Below, piece after piece: positions 23,689-36,700 of a stretch of DNA of 64,000 bases. The notes beneath the pieces were generated by a model. The model was not told the DNA's origin. It saw nothing but the letters and a program-made list of their open reading frames with translations, and searched no databases. Position numbers and translations under genes: made by a program. The stretch comes from Oscarella lobularis (Eukaryota > Porifera > Homoscleromorpha > Homosclerophorida > Oscarellidae). Positions within the stretch are counted from its first letter, which is position 1, and each line of letters opens with the position of its first letter. Where the stretch lies: assembly GCF_947507565.1 (NCBI RefSeq), contig NC_089179.1, forward strand, positions 558,001 to 622,000. Reading direction: 5' to 3'.

Positions 23689-23785
23689 TGGCGCTTCGCA
23701 CTTCGATTAGCGTGCTAGAACAGTCGGGGCTTGCTCACTGACGTCATATACTCAGTTTGTCCAGTTTACTGCCGAGTTTCAGACG
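23689..23785. promoter_or_regulatory. Putative bidirectional promoter NUDT5/ESS2 with a CRE-like palindrome
   Basis: 97 bp between divergent start codons. It contains the palindrome TGACGTCA at 23739-23746, the consensus CREB/ATF site, which suits a bidirectional promoter. The same octamer also turns up in introns here, so it is only suggestive. Confidence 0.4.
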
Positions 23786-25453
23786 ATGGAGACGAACAAA
23801 GCTATTGTCAAGCTTCCGGAGAAGACAGTCGCTCTATTGAATCGAACTCTACCGAAACCGGGCCCCCCGAAAAAGGTTCTCGAAGAAGATAACTACATCG
23901 AAGTAAACCACGTTCTCCGAACCTCGATTTCGACATTGAATAAACGTTTTCTTGTAGTCGCTCGACAAAATCATCCAGCGCGACTTCTTTCCGGACATTC
24001 CGAAGCTGAAGGCGCAAACCGAGTACCTCGAAGCCGTCGAAACGCACGACTGGGATCGATTGAGAGCCATTTCGGAACGATACGCCACGTCGAAGCCAAC
24101 GCCAGGCACGAAAAAAATTATGACGTCATAATTTTGTAATTTTTTACTAGGACCTCAAACGCCTGCGGCGTTTTCGGAGACGCCGAGTACAAAAGCGACG
24201 CCTCTGGGAAAGAAAGGAAAAGGGGGCTCCGCTTGGGATCGAAGTCAGACCCCTGCTCGTGGGGGCGTGGCAGCTGATCAGGACGGAGACGACGACGAGT
24301 CCCAACGTGACGGGGATCCGACGTTGACGAAAAAGGGTCAAAAGATGAGTTTGGATCAGTTCTTGTGTAAGAATACGAGCGAGGATAACGCGTCGTTTGG
24401 GGAGCTGATGGTGGAGAGCGCACGAAAACATCAGCAAAAACACGCCTGGTTATACGTGAACGAAGATGCGATGAATCGGCGAAGCGAGCAACGGCTAGCC
24501 ATCACAAATGGACAAGTGGCAAAGAATAAGGGAGAATTCGAAGAAAGAACGTTTGAAATTGACACTTGGAAATACACGCCTAAGAACTCTCTTATGTACA
24601 TCCCGGACGGGGCCGAGTTGACTGTGGGGGAGAGAATCGAGCAGAAGAAAGCGGAGAGCCGGGAGATCCGGCACGGGAATACGAGACTGACGGGTGAACA
24701 GCTGATGGCACTGCAAGGAAATGCATCTGTTGCCGAGGCAGCGGCAGAGAGACAGACAGTGGAAAAAGTTGGCGTCGACGGGAAGACGGAGACGAAGGAG
24801 GCGGCGCCTACTGTGGGAGGATACAATTTTTTGGCTACACCTGTAATTAATCCAGGTAAGAGAATAGGAACATATAATTAATTGATCAATTAATTTTTAT
24901 TGTTTAACTAGGGGTGGATGCTTCTCCCATGATGACGTGGGGGGAGATTGAAGGGACGCCGTTTAGACTGGATGGCGGTGACGTCATCGATGCTACCCCA
25001 GGGCCCATATTCAAAATTCCTCAGATGACAAAGCGAGACGAATTGGGCAAAAAACTCTCCGATAAAGTCAACCAGAAGCACAGGGCTCAGAAGAGAAAAG
25101 CTCTTGCAACAGCAGCGGCATCAATCAGGTACGACACCTTATTAATAAATCGTTAGAAAACGTTAATTTCTGCGCGGCATCCAAGGGCCTCTCCAGCCAA
25201 ATACGGGACCGTTGATCGTCTCAGCTCTCTCTCGCCAGCGGCGCAGAAGCTCATCAATCGATCGCAATTAGGATTCTCAGATAAGTCCCTACAAGCGAGC
25301 TATTCTCCCTACACAAAACGCGGTAGCAGTGGCAGTACCCCAGCCCACAACCCTAGAGCTGCAACCCCAGTTGGAACACCTAGAGGAACGAGTGCTACCC
25401 CCACCGGCCAAAGCTCAATAACAGACGATTTATTAAATTTGAAGAAAACCTGA
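23786..25453 (+). CDS. ESS2: Splicing factor ESS-2 homologue (DGCR14)
   Basis: Exons 23786-23902, 23958-24105, about 24152-24854, about 24912-25128 and a last exon ending at TGA 25451-25453. The chain reads LEEDNYIE|SLDKIIQRDFFPDIPKLKAQ, then QFLCKNTSEDNASFGELM, HAWLYVNEDAMNRRSEQ, DTWKYTPKNSLMYIPDG, VGGYNFLATPVINPG, SPMMTWGEIEGTPFRL, TPGPIFKIPQ, LSPAAQKLINRSQLGF and a tail ending SITDDLLNL. Each block has its counterpart in human ESS2, a nuclear protein of the spliceosomal C complex. Intron 2 must start GC (24106-24107) so that TPG reads through to PQTPAAF. Confidence 0.94.
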
Positions 25454-25606
25454 TGTCCGGTTTGGCTTTAGTTTATTATCGAATTAAATAAGAGTACATA
25501 TTACGCAGTGAGTAGGGAAAAAATAGGCTTTGTTGTGTCTTCATCCTGCTACAGCTTAATTAACTCTAAAACTCTACTAATTCCTGATGAACTTGCACAA
25601 GAGACA

Positions 25607-27403
25607 CTACAATTGGAGAGCCTCTGTAAAAAAGCATAACGAAAAGGTTAGGGTAGGAAAAACGTTTGTTTACGTCTCTGTTGACGCATATCGGCCTTAA
25701 TTTTTTGTAGCATAAACGGAGGCACTTGAAAGCCCATCAATTCCTCCCTATTTACCGTTGGATTGTTTCTGCAATGTAATAATATGCATGCCATCAGATC
25801 AAGGATACAGTATCGCTCATACACATAATCTTGGGATTCGCACAACCTAATCAGATCTTGCTCTAGCATTAGATACGCCTAAAAGTAGTACAGTATTAGT
25901 GTCAATAGTATTGGCAGTAGTATTGGTTACCTTTCCACCTGTAACAGGCATGTGCCCATTATCATACAACCACACCTTGTCATCCTGGTCGCCTGAATAC
26001 TAAAGAACACATTGATGTGCGTCACTTTGACATGCCCCTCCCTCCCTCTGTTTCCCTTACTTTATATAGTTCCGGGTGTCTGTAGTAGATCCTACCTCTA
26101 GTTGCAGCAAAGCCAATGGCCCTGCGGGAAGAGAAGATCTTTTTTCTCTTCTGCTGTACGTCTATCTCTTTAGTTTACTTATTTGCTCTGACTCCCATAA
26201 CAAATCGCGTGTCCGGCGCAATAGCGTCAGCATCCCACTAAAAACACAGGGTAGCATAAAAAGACAAAACAGTTCGGTTTTTTTTACAGTCATCCCCGAC
26301 GTCTCAACGTCTTGCGAGAGCTTGGAAGCTTTAGTGGGAGGAGCAGCAGCAGCAGCAGCCCTAGAAATGAAAAGAATGCAGTCTCTCGCTTCAGGTGGGT
26401 GCCTCTCCTCCGCCTCCACTCTCACTTGGCAAAGTTCGAATCCTTCGGTTCCTTTCTCTACGTCGTGGACACATAGTCATAACCGGAAACGAAGCCAACG
26501 TCGCCCACCCCACCTTTCTCGTTCTCCCGTTCGATGCGATCGCCCTCGTCGACGTTGTCATTGTTGTTGCCGCCGCCGATGGAGCGACGGCGTCACGAAA
26601 ATCGGACGGAAGCGCGGTCGCCTTTTCGTGATCCAACGCCAATCCGACCTCCAAAAAAAGGGATTAAATATAGGATTGACGTGGAGAAGGAAGCGCGGTT
26701 TACCTCCTCGAGACTTCGTCGGAGTGCGTTGACGATGTGAACATTGGACACCGTGTCGCCGGTGTTTTCTCGTAGATTCTGCGCTCCCATTCGCAGTATC
26801 TAAGAGACGAACGCGGTCACTGATTGGCGGCTGCCTCAAAGGCACCGCACCTCCATGAACTTGCGACAAACTGGCAGCACTTCCTTCTCGAATGACGGAT
26901 AGAGAACGTTTCGCAGGAGCTCGAGTGCTTTCATTGGATTCGTTCCGCTGCCCCTGAGTAGGGCAAGGGGCATTGGACATAGAGCTCTTCTCTCCCCTTC
27001 TCGCATTCCTTACCTTGTGCGACTAAGTGCCGTCTGGGCGGCGCGGTGCCCGTACCTAAGATGGAGAGGACGAATTTGTCGTCGACGAGTTCTTTCGTCT
27101 CTTCTTCCTTACCGGTTCCGTCGCGGAAAGTTTTTCTTCGTCATATCGAGCGGCTAGAGAGATCGAGGAGGAAGAGAAAACAGCGTTACGAATGCACTGG
27201 CTCGCGCGCGCGCGCGCGCGCGGTCTCTTCATCCTCACGGCTGGTCTTCGAACGGCGACGTTTTCGTCCGACGTCGACGATTCGACGGGAGAATTGGGCT
27301 GCGATTGCGACGAGGGGAGAGGAGGAGGAGGAGGAGGAGGAGGCGGCGGCGGCGATGGACTCGCGAGCTTGTTTGCACGCGATGCGGCGATATTGTCGGA
27401 CAT
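25607..27403 (-). CDS. DNTTIP1: DNTTIP1 homologue, MiDAC deacetylase-complex subunit
   Basis: Minus strand; the start at 27403 gives MSDNIAASRANKLASPS followed by a run of 11 prolines. Spliced exons then give YGHRAAQTALSRTR, NPMKALELLRNVLYPSFEKE, VLPVCRKFMEILRMGAQNLR and ENTGDTVSNVHIVNALRRSL, aligning with the dimerisation domain of human DNTTIP1 (MDLLRAVLQPSINEEI, NVRDNVGEEV). Downstream exons give FVMGVRANK and HMPVTGGKAYLMLEQDLIRL, matching VLGSRANK and MRATGGKMAYLLIEEDI, then LMGFQVPPFMLQKIKADMR. The stop at 25607 follows a short last exon. DNTTIP1 scaffolds HDAC1/2 with MIDEAS in the mitotic MiDAC complex. Central exons between 26100 and 26700 are uncertain. A (CG)n tract lies in its first intron. 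Confidence 0.82.
27203..27222. repeat. (CG)n microsatellite
   Basis: About nine CG units in the first intron of DNTTIP1; potential Z-DNA. Confidence 0.75.
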
Positions 27404-28177
27404 TTGCCCTGGCGGTGGCTCCCCCTCCTCGTCGAGCTGTTGTCGCGAAGCGTTATTTGCGTCCGACGAGTCACTAGCGAGCAGAAAGCGCCTCGATCGT
27501 CATGCAAAGCTTTCGGGTATACAGGAAGCGAGGGCAGTGCGCGAAAAAGTGGGCGGCGAAAGATGCAGCGCGTTTTTTCTTTTATTTCGAGGAGGGGGGG
27601 AGAGAGGGGAAGACGTCGCTGCACGCGCGCTTCTGCTAGGGCCCGCGCGCGGACGACAGAGTGAGCGGCGACCCAAGGCGGACGCAACGTCCGGGTCCCT
27701 TTCTAAGCCCGAGTCCTCTCGCTTGGGGGAGGAGGAAGTCAACCGCCGCGTGGTCGTCGCCGCGACTCGCTAGGCCGCCGCTGGCGGCGGTTAGCAGGGT
27801 GTCGCGCTCGACGGATAGTCAAGCTCTAGTCGATCTCGCGTTTGCAGCAAATCGACGCGGCGCAACTCAATGAAATGTGCGACCGTTGCCCCTTACCGTT
27901 GATCGGTCGATTCTGCGATCGCGTCGCCTTCTGAATGTGCATTTGCATTCTGCTGCAAGTGCTCGGCGTCCATTGGACTTGCGGCGTTCGTGCACGATGC
28001 CATTTGGTGACGCTAGACGACGAGCGAGCGACGGCAGACGAGCAACGACGTCAGGGAGAGTTGTGCGGTTGTGACGTAACGAATATGCTGCGGGTTTGAT
28101 TACGTCACGAGTCGCATGCGCCGGAATGTATTGTTTTATCCGGGCAACAACGGTTTCTTTGCCGGGATCTTTCCAAG
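27404..28177. promoter_or_regulatory. GC- and CpG-rich region between divergent DNTTIP1 and HAUS3
   Basis: 774 bp between the two start codons, visibly richer in CG dinucleotides than neighbouring sequence. Open frames here are arginine/serine-rich on both strands, as expected from GC bias, and match nothing I know. Most likely 5' UTRs and a shared promoter; an unrecognised 5' exon of DNTTIP1 could also lie here. Confidence 0.4.
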
Positions 28178-30740
28178 ATGGCAAGCGAGATTCTGGAGCG
28201 TTTGAAACGCTACGGCTTCGACGGAACAGTCGATAGACGCGAATTAGAAGAAATGTGCACCGACGAAACGTGGGGTCCCTTCATGGAGCACGTTTCAAGT
28301 CTTTTGACCTCGGAACACGTTCTAACTCGATCCGAGAAAGAGAAGTAATTCATAGACCTGACGAATTTGATTGAATTTTCAACGTTCGACTAGGATTGGT
28401 GCTCTAGAAAAGGCGGGGAGATTTTACCGAGGAGAAACGCTGCGAAAAGTTGTCGTGGACGAAGCAAAGAAAACGAGACGACAAATTGCGTGTGCGACCA
28501 AAGACGAGTAAAATAGGAAAAAACTAGGACTCTCTAGATACTTTTTAGTGTAATTTAGATCGAAATTCAAAGAGAAGAGCTTGAGTCAAGCGAACGAACG
28601 ACTTCAATCGCTACAAAGGCAAAAAGAGGAGATGCTGTAATTTTGTAAAAAAGGCGTGTTATGGTGTTGTAGTCAGTGTTTCTTTCAGTGAGACTCTGGC
28701 AAAGTTGAAAAGCCGAACGAAAAGTCTCGAAGCAACTGTTGAGAAAGCTGGCTCCGAGTGTCGCGACGCAATCAGCCAAAACCAAAGCAGCAATGAAACG
28801 GTATATGAACCAATAGGCGAAAAAGAGCGAAGTAGCTAATACTAATTAGATTAATAACGATTTGATTGATCTTGAAAAATCGTGCCGATCGCTGGCTAAC
28901 GTCCATCACAAACCTTTGGGTACGCACTCGCCAATGTTTTCCTTTATGTGGGAGACTTTATGAATAATTTCTTAGGTGCTAAGGATTCTGGGCATGGAAG
29001 TCACTTTCTTTTTCATCGTGATTTGTCAAGGTTTTATGAGTTGGAGGAGCAGTACATGAAGGCCTTGACCGCCTATACCAAAACCCAGTTTTTTGATGTT
29101 GGAAAACTACTACCAATGTGAGTGAGTAAACAAAACCGAGTCATTTTTCTCAGGGTTTTGGAAAAGTTGGTGGAGGAGAGGCGTCCAGATATCAACTATT
29201 AGATATTCAGGATCCAGAAACGTTGATACTAAAAGGTGAGGGGGGTGACAAAGAAAGAGCATTTGATTTTCGAAATATGCTAGTACAGGAGAATCAGAAA
29301 TGGTGAAAGCCGGATATTGTCAGGAACTGTCCAGACTAGTAGCCATGTGCGTTACGTTCAGGCAGGCGTGGGGCTTCATCTACCAAGTTCTCTTTCCCTG
29401 TAGATATCCTGTTAGTCAGAGGCAGAAAATTAGTGCGCTTGTGTTTGAAGCTCAGATGAAAGGAGCGTGCCAATATCTTCGATCTGTAGCAGAATCAACG
29501 GCAGAAGGGTAGATCTTATTAATTAAAAATTCTACCTCTAGTATCATCGGTATGTTTTCTCTTGACAGCGATTTGAGTGAAGCTCAGCACCGGCTGAGAG
29601 AATTGCAGAGAGAAGCTACAACTTTAACTGAAGAACGCTTGCCAACTCTTCTTAATGAACTGGCGTCTCTCCAGGCAACGCCTGTAGTCCGAGGCGATTA
29701 TGAACTCAAAGTCGCTCGTCAAAATTACTTCACGTCAAAACAGGATCAAGTATGCGCATATTCGAAATTTCCGTGTATGGTTTCCGTTATGTGTTATATA
29801 GGTGATCGATTTTCTGTTGCAACAAAGAGCTCGTCACGAATTTCTGTCCATGGTTTTGGAATATGAAGGTCAACAACTCAGAGACAGTCATAGACTTTTG
29901 TCGGCAGCGCAGGCTCATCTTGGTATAAGCGTCGAAAGGAGAGAAGCGAGAATGGTCCGAAAAGTCATTTATTTAATTAAATATTTTTTTGAATTTTTCT
30001 GTACAGTTAGCGATGTCGGATTCTTGCTACAAGGCGCGCGATGTGGCGAGAGCGACGTTGGATGGGAGGGATTCTCTAATGAATTGTCTCTATGCAATGC
30101 TTGGTTGATTCATCATCGATCTCTTATTGTTTGCATTATTTATTATATTTAGATTTGCGGCGAGAATCGAGCCGCGCTTCTCAGCCATTCAGAACGTACG
30201 AAAAAATGCTCGACAATGTGACGTCGTTAGAAGAGGAACTAAACAAGATTAAATCCGCTTTGGAGGCGGCTGACATTCGGCGCTCTATTCAAGTGGCACA
30301 ACTGTAAGATATTATGAATCGGGTACATATGTATGGAAAGTCCTTAGGGAACGTTGTCTTTCTTGCTGCAAACAAATGGCTTTTCCTCACACAGCCAAAA
30401 CTCCCAAAGTAAGTATAGCCACCTGCATTCCATTCATCGCGTGTTCCGTACGTAGAGCATTGCCGATAACATGACGAAACTGTCCGACGTTCTTTCCAAG
30501 TTGGAAAAATTGATCAGGGCGATAATTCAAGACATCGATGGAAAGAAGAATGTAGGGGGGCTTACACTACTAGTTGTACGTTCTTTGATTAGAATAATTT
30601 TACTGCAGTTGCTACAGTCCGATTTCCTACTAAACACTGAAAGGAGCCTGTGGATTCTTTTCTACACGGACGCTGTGGAACTGAAAAAGACCGTCATCGA
30701 GCTCGGAGCGAAAATACGGGCAGAACAGACTAGACTTTAG
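28178..30740 (+). CDS. HAUS3: HAUS augmin-like complex subunit 3
   Basis: The start at 28178 gives MASEILERLKRYGFDG; exon 1 ends near 28346. The protein is coiled-coil throughout. Best evidence is the block LPTLLNELASLQATPVVRGD followed by YELKVARQNYFTSKQDQVID and RARHEFLSMVLEYEGQQL, aligning with human HAUS3 (NMPVVKGDFDLQIAKQDYYT, then QELVLNQL). The N-terminus (HVLTRSEKEKIGALEKAG) matches NVLSERELEAFSILQKSG. The C-terminus ends with KIRAEQTRL, stop 30738-30740. Augmin binds spindle microtubules and recruits gamma-tubulin for branching nucleation. The exon around 30540-30660 is unclear because frame shifts between candidate splice sites. NF1 follows on the same strand, 105 bp on. Confidence 0.88.
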
Positions 30741-30845
30741 CACTGCAGTAAATGTCTAATCTGGTCTAATCCAAAAGATAAAGATCAACAAAACGTGCGC
30801 TAAAAAGACAGCGCGACCTCTGCGAGACGCTGCGGGGCCGAAAGG

Positions 30846-33658
30846 ATGGCATCGCAGGCGTTGAAATGCGTCCACGCAACATTGCAGAGGTTCCAGGCAG
30901 AAGTAAGTTCGTCTTAGCGACACGCGCGACTCCTCCGACTCATCGTTCTCTACGCCAGTTGCCCACGGCCACCACGAGCGGCCTCAGAACTCCGAAATTG
31001 TCTAGCGGCGCGATCGAAGGAGGCGGGAGCAGTAGCGGCGGCGGCGGCGGAGGCAGCTCCGTGTCCGGCAGCGGCGCCGGCGGCGGCGGCGGCGCGAGCA
31101 ACGGCATTGGCAGCGGCGAAGCGATCGTTCAGACGAAACGATGCGTTGTGGGATTGAGCGGTGGCGCCTATTTCTCTACCATCGTCGCCGGACTGGCCGA
31201 GAGTGCGAAAGGATTTCATTCGAGTCATATGAGCACAACAGGAAAAGTAAATGAGAATGCGCGTCGTTTTTTATTTCCTTTCTCTCCGCGTCTCATTTTC
31301 CTCTTTCGTTTTTTTTTTTCACGACGTAGCTGAACGTCACGGCGAGCGACAATCATGTGATGCAATCTCTCTTTCTCGTCTTGCAAACGATTAAAGAATG
31401 CATGGAAAAGGTACCCGGGTCACCTTGTGTACTGTACTTTGTACTTCCGTTTTCCGTTGAGGCGGTACGGTGATATGTTCTGTATCATTCCAGCGACGTT
31501 GCTCTGGCAACGAAAGTGGATGTCAAGTAGACCAGGGAATACTGGAATCGACGCTCTTGCCAACCATTTGTCAGGTAGTGAGCAAAAGAGCGAGAATATC
31601 TCTCTGTCTTATTGAATTGAATTTTTAGTTGCTCACTTCGAGTGAGAGTAGTTCGACTGGCGAAATTCGAGCCACTTCGTCTCGCCTTCTTTTCTATCTT
31701 TGTGCCGAGAATTTTGACGTCATTCTTTCTAGAATGCGATCAAGGCAAGTCGACCGTCGTCTCCTTCTCGCGCTCTACTTCGCGCCTATCTTAGCTTTGC
31801 GTCTTTGGTCGATGCCCACGAAGATTCGACTTCGTTCAAAGACGTTCTTCTCATCGAGCATTTGGACTTGAATTCCGGTCGACTTGAAAAACTTCTTTTT
31901 GGTGAGAAGAAAAAAAAACCGAAATCTCCGAGAAGAAATAACTCATCGCATTTTTTCTCCACTATAGAATGCTCTTCCTATTTTTCCCAGCTCAAACGTT
32001 CAGGTCAATATTGTTTATGCTCGCAAGTTGTCAAGGTAAAGCCTTCTTCAGCGCAAGAACAGTAGTAGGAGGGATAGCGCGTTTGATTTAGGCAATTTTG
32101 AATTGGGTGAAGAATCATCCGCGAGAATATAATAACTTGCTGAAAAGTCAGCTAGTTTTGCTTACAGGTATAACCAACGATTAATATTTGCCTATTTTTA
32201 TTAATTATTTTCCGGTTGACTTCTCGAGGCCCTGCAATGAAATTATTTGAAGACATCGATCGTTTCGCTAATAGCGACAAGAGACGAAACGTCGCCTGGC
32301 CTCTGAAAATTCTTTTACTTTTGATCTGCCCGGTAAGAAGTGCGCGAAAACGCTTGTCAAATGTTCTTTGCGTGATCGAGTAAAAAACGGCCAGCACTTC
32401 GTTGCCGCCTTGGAGGAGGAAAAAACGAAGCATCATCCCGAATACCAATCGAAGGCAAGAGAAGGGAGAAAACGTTGAATGAAATACGAATGAGAATCGT
32501 CTTTTTTCTTTTCCCCCAGATCGATTTTCTTTTCAAAGTGATCGAGAGTTTGTCGTCGGGGAATCGTACTCTGGTGGACGCGGCCGTCGAGTCGTGCGTC
32601 TACGTTTGCCGCCTTTGCACCTACGTCAATCGTCAGGACACGGCCGTCATCAAATACATCGTCACTCTCTTTCAGTCCAAACTCCAAGACGTTCTATTCA
32701 ATCCGAAAAAAGTCTACGTTCGATTGACGCAGCCGGCCATCGTCGGATCGCCGCCGGACGAACGCGAGCTCATGATTCACTGTCTCATCGCTCTCTTTCG
32801 TATTAATCCGCGAAATAATTATTTGTCGATGGTGTGTCTCGAATCGACGTCGCCGTTGCTCTTCAAATTGATCTTGGTTCGCTCGATTCATCGCGTCGTG
32901 CAAGAAGTGAGAAAAGGAGACGAGACAAAACGTTGTCTAATATTTATTGTCTATAGGGAATGGTTGTCGGCTGGTGGCCTTCCGCTGACGTTTTCTTTTC
33001 GTTTTCGCAACAGCTGAGGACGTTGTTTCAAGTACGGGGGGCCCTGTCCCATGCAGTAGTGCAATCTTGCCACACTACGCTCGTTTCTAGGGTTTTCTTG
33101 AATGGCTGAAATTGCGTCATCCTTTGAAGCAATTCGTAAGTTCTAATGGGAATTCTTTTTGCCTACGATTTGATTTTGGGTGCGGAAGCAGGGATCTCGT
33201 TCCAAGTTGAGTGGAGCTGAGAAAAAGTCGTTTGATAGCAGTACCAAAGTAAACTATGAACTGGGTCGAAGTCTGCTGGAATTGTTGAAAGCGGAGCCGG
33301 CCTGCTATTTTCAGGTTTAGAAATTGTACGCACGTGAGAAAAAGGCGAATGATGTTTTTTTTGTTAGACGAGTGGCGCGAGTGACAGCGACGTGATGAGA
33401 ATGGAAATTCTCAAGTTAGTTGGCGGCGTCGCGTCTCTTGTTCAACACCCGTGCCTGACTGAATTCGGAAAACTTGCCGACGAGGTACCGATTAGACAAG
33501 AGAATGCGATCTGGTTCGTACATTTTTTTGCGGTGTAGGTACTTCTTCGTCTGATGAATCACGAAACGGTGGAAAGTTGGAATCCGTCGCAATCCATGTC
33601 AATAATGTGGGAAGTGAGGTACGAGACGACGATTTCTCAATCTCTATTGCTATTGAAC

Positions 33659-33746
<88 letters not shown>

Positions 33747-36700
33747 TCTCTTGTTTTAGCTCTCACGTCTGTTTCAGCCTTTCAACGAAACTGACCGGTC
33801 ACAAGTCGACGGACGTGACGGGAATTCTTCGGCTGCTGCAAAATGTTTTGATTCAACGAAATTTATTTCTTGAGGAACACCAAGTAGATAACTAAGTCCA
33901 CGGGGATTTTTTTCATATATGACTGGGGGTATTAGATTGACGCGTCAATCGATAGCGACACGGAATTATGCCACCAGACCCAGACTCAACTCGAAGTAAA
34001 GTTGATCCATCCTGTCTAAGATATAATATTTGAGATTTTTATTCGAGGTCGTCTTGTTGTCGTCCCTGTGGAGTCCTCAACCGGACGTCGTTCTGACGGC
34101 TCTCCGTTGCATCTATCATTTGTGCAAAGAAGTCGAAATCAAGGGCAACGCGAATGAAATTAGCGACATGCCTATCAACGTCAATTTGACGACGTTTCGG
34201 GGCTTGGCGAACTTGGCGTCTGCCGTGCGCACAGGTCAGTTGTTTTTTTTTTCAATTTAAAGCGACGCCAGTCGTAGAATCGTCGCATTGCGCAGGAAGG
34301 GTGGCGCAACAAAAGAAAATCTGGCATCTGCTCAGACAAATGCACGAGCAAACGCTAGGAAACACGCAATCGTGGGACGACACGCTGTGCCAATGGCAGG
34401 CAGCGACGTCCGTTTTGACAACGTACAAAAGAGAACCGGAACAACCTGCAGAAATCCTGGTACGATAGAAAGTTAGGCAATTAACGGAAACGATTTCACT
34501 GAGCGCGTACGTAGAGAAGTGGAACTAATAGAGGAAGACAGTCGTCTAGTCCATCTCCAGTCGACTCTCATCTTGAGGTTCGTTGGATAGTTGCTAGGGA
34601 GACTGCTTTCATCGAAAACGGCATTTTTCTTGTGCGTAGAAGCAGTATATCGAGTGGCTTCACATGACCGGCTTTTTATGTTCATTGGGCGGCGTCTTTG
34701 CTCCGAACAGGTCGGTCTCGAGGACGAGGCGTCTGTTTCGAGTTTGATTTTTTTTTTCTATTTGAATGGCAGAATGCCGTCTGTTACTTCTCCCGGAATG
34801 CGTCTCGTTCTGCGATCTCGAAACAATTCCGAGCAGTCGTTGGTTGGCAATAGGCCGAGGTAAATTGAAACGTTTTTACGTGACGTCGACGATCGATCAG
34901 TCTTTGAAAGACGTAGCAGTCGAGCGACTTCTACTCTTTTTGAAGTCGGCTCGCTCAGTTCGATGGACTCAGAAGACGATCCCCTTATGCAGCAGCAGCA
35001 GGCTTCCGTGTCCACTACACAGTTGGCAAAGTAAGTTCGCGCGGCGCGCGGGGCGTCTGTATTTGTACGCGTCGTCGCGCGCAATAGGTTCGCAAGTGAT
35101 CTGGTGGACTTGCTTGTTTGCGGTAACGAAACGTTTGGAATTCAGGTTATTAGAGTGGTGACGGCACTCTTGACCAATTTTATTTCTCTCGCTTCGCTTT
35201 AGATTCGAGAAGGAGTTCGAGATCTTATCGGACACGAACTCCATCCAGCTCTTTATTCTTATCTGTACGATCAGATCAGAGAAAAATTGCGCGATTTCTT
35301 TTCGTCTAGTAGTAGAAAGGTGACGGAGCTAGGGATCCGCGTTCGCTTAGGCGACAAGCTCTCTCTCTTTACCTATAGGTCGTTGTCAGCGATTTGAATT
35401 CTTTGTTTGGAGAGCAAGTAAGTCGGGCAAACTCTAATGCTTTTTAAATTCCAACAGAAGAGAATTTACTCTTTATAATTTAACTGCGGGAAATCTATTT
35501 TCTGGTGCCTTTAGGTGATATCTGTGGGGAAAATGATGATGGAGAGCAAGCTTGAAAATGTGACGCAATATTTCGAGTTTTCTAGGTTGGAGTCAACAAT
35601 CACGACATTGGGCCGGTGAGACTCTTCTCTCCGAATATTCGTCCCACGCTACGAGAGTCGTTCTCTACTTAGATACGCGCAAAATCTCGACACGAGTAGT
35701 CACAAGTCCTTGGTACTCAGAGTGAAATTTTGCCAGCTAATTGAAGCGGTACTTATACTTTGGAGTTCACCGAATCATTGCGACAATATGTCTTAGGTGA
35801 TGAAAAGACGGCAGTCGTTGACATTTCGACACGAAATTCCCTTTCGCAACAAATTGCTCGATAACGTTTCGAATTGGGCTGTCGTCTCTCAGGGAGACTC
35901 CAGTTCCAATTCGGCCGCGTGGAGGTGACCTTCCCAAAAATTGAATCTTTAATTAATTAATTAATTAATTAATTTTTATTAGAGATTTGAAGTTGTCGAG
36001 CGTTCGAGCTGTGACGGCTTTGTTAGAAGGATTGCCACTTCAACCGGAAAATACCGATTCGGATCAGGCGGAAGAAAAATCCAAACTTTTTCTGAAGTGA
36101 AATTGAAATTGTAGACGAGAAAAATATAGTCATTGAAGAATTTAGGTATTTTACACTGCTCATGAAAATCCTCGATGAATGCAAAAGTTTGGAGAGTGGA
36201 GCCCATCCCGAAAAAGACGCGATTCGACAGATAGCAACATTGAGTCGGCATTTGGCTGGAATTCGAACCTATGCAGTGACGGCCATGTCGAATTTATTGA
36301 GCGCAAACATTGAAACCGGTCTCGTTCACGCTCTCGGTCTCGCCTACAACGAAGACGTCGACACGCGAGTCACTTTCATGGAAGTATTGACTAAAGTTCT
36401 CAAACAGGTAGAGCGAGACTGAGTGAGAGTATTTCGAAAATCAACCGACTTTAGGGCACGGAGTTTGGTACGTTGAGCGAATCGGTGCTGACGGATCGCT
36501 ACAGCCAATTGATGGACGTTTTGAGTACGCTGGACGAGCAAGGTCAAATGCCTATTGCCATGTCTCTTATTGATGCTATCGAACCGTCTGAATTGGTATA
36601 ATTGTCTTCATTGAATTGCGCTTGGTCACTTTGGTTTTCTAGGAGGACTTGCTTCGCGTGATTTTGATCGTTTGCGACTCGAGAGGTCTTCTAGCCGAGT

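Noticed and set aside
27192-27773. Plus-strand open frame with polyglycine, about 190 codons
   Set aside because: Antisense to DNTTIP1 exon 1 (polyproline) and its GC-rich upstream region; no similarity and no splice context.
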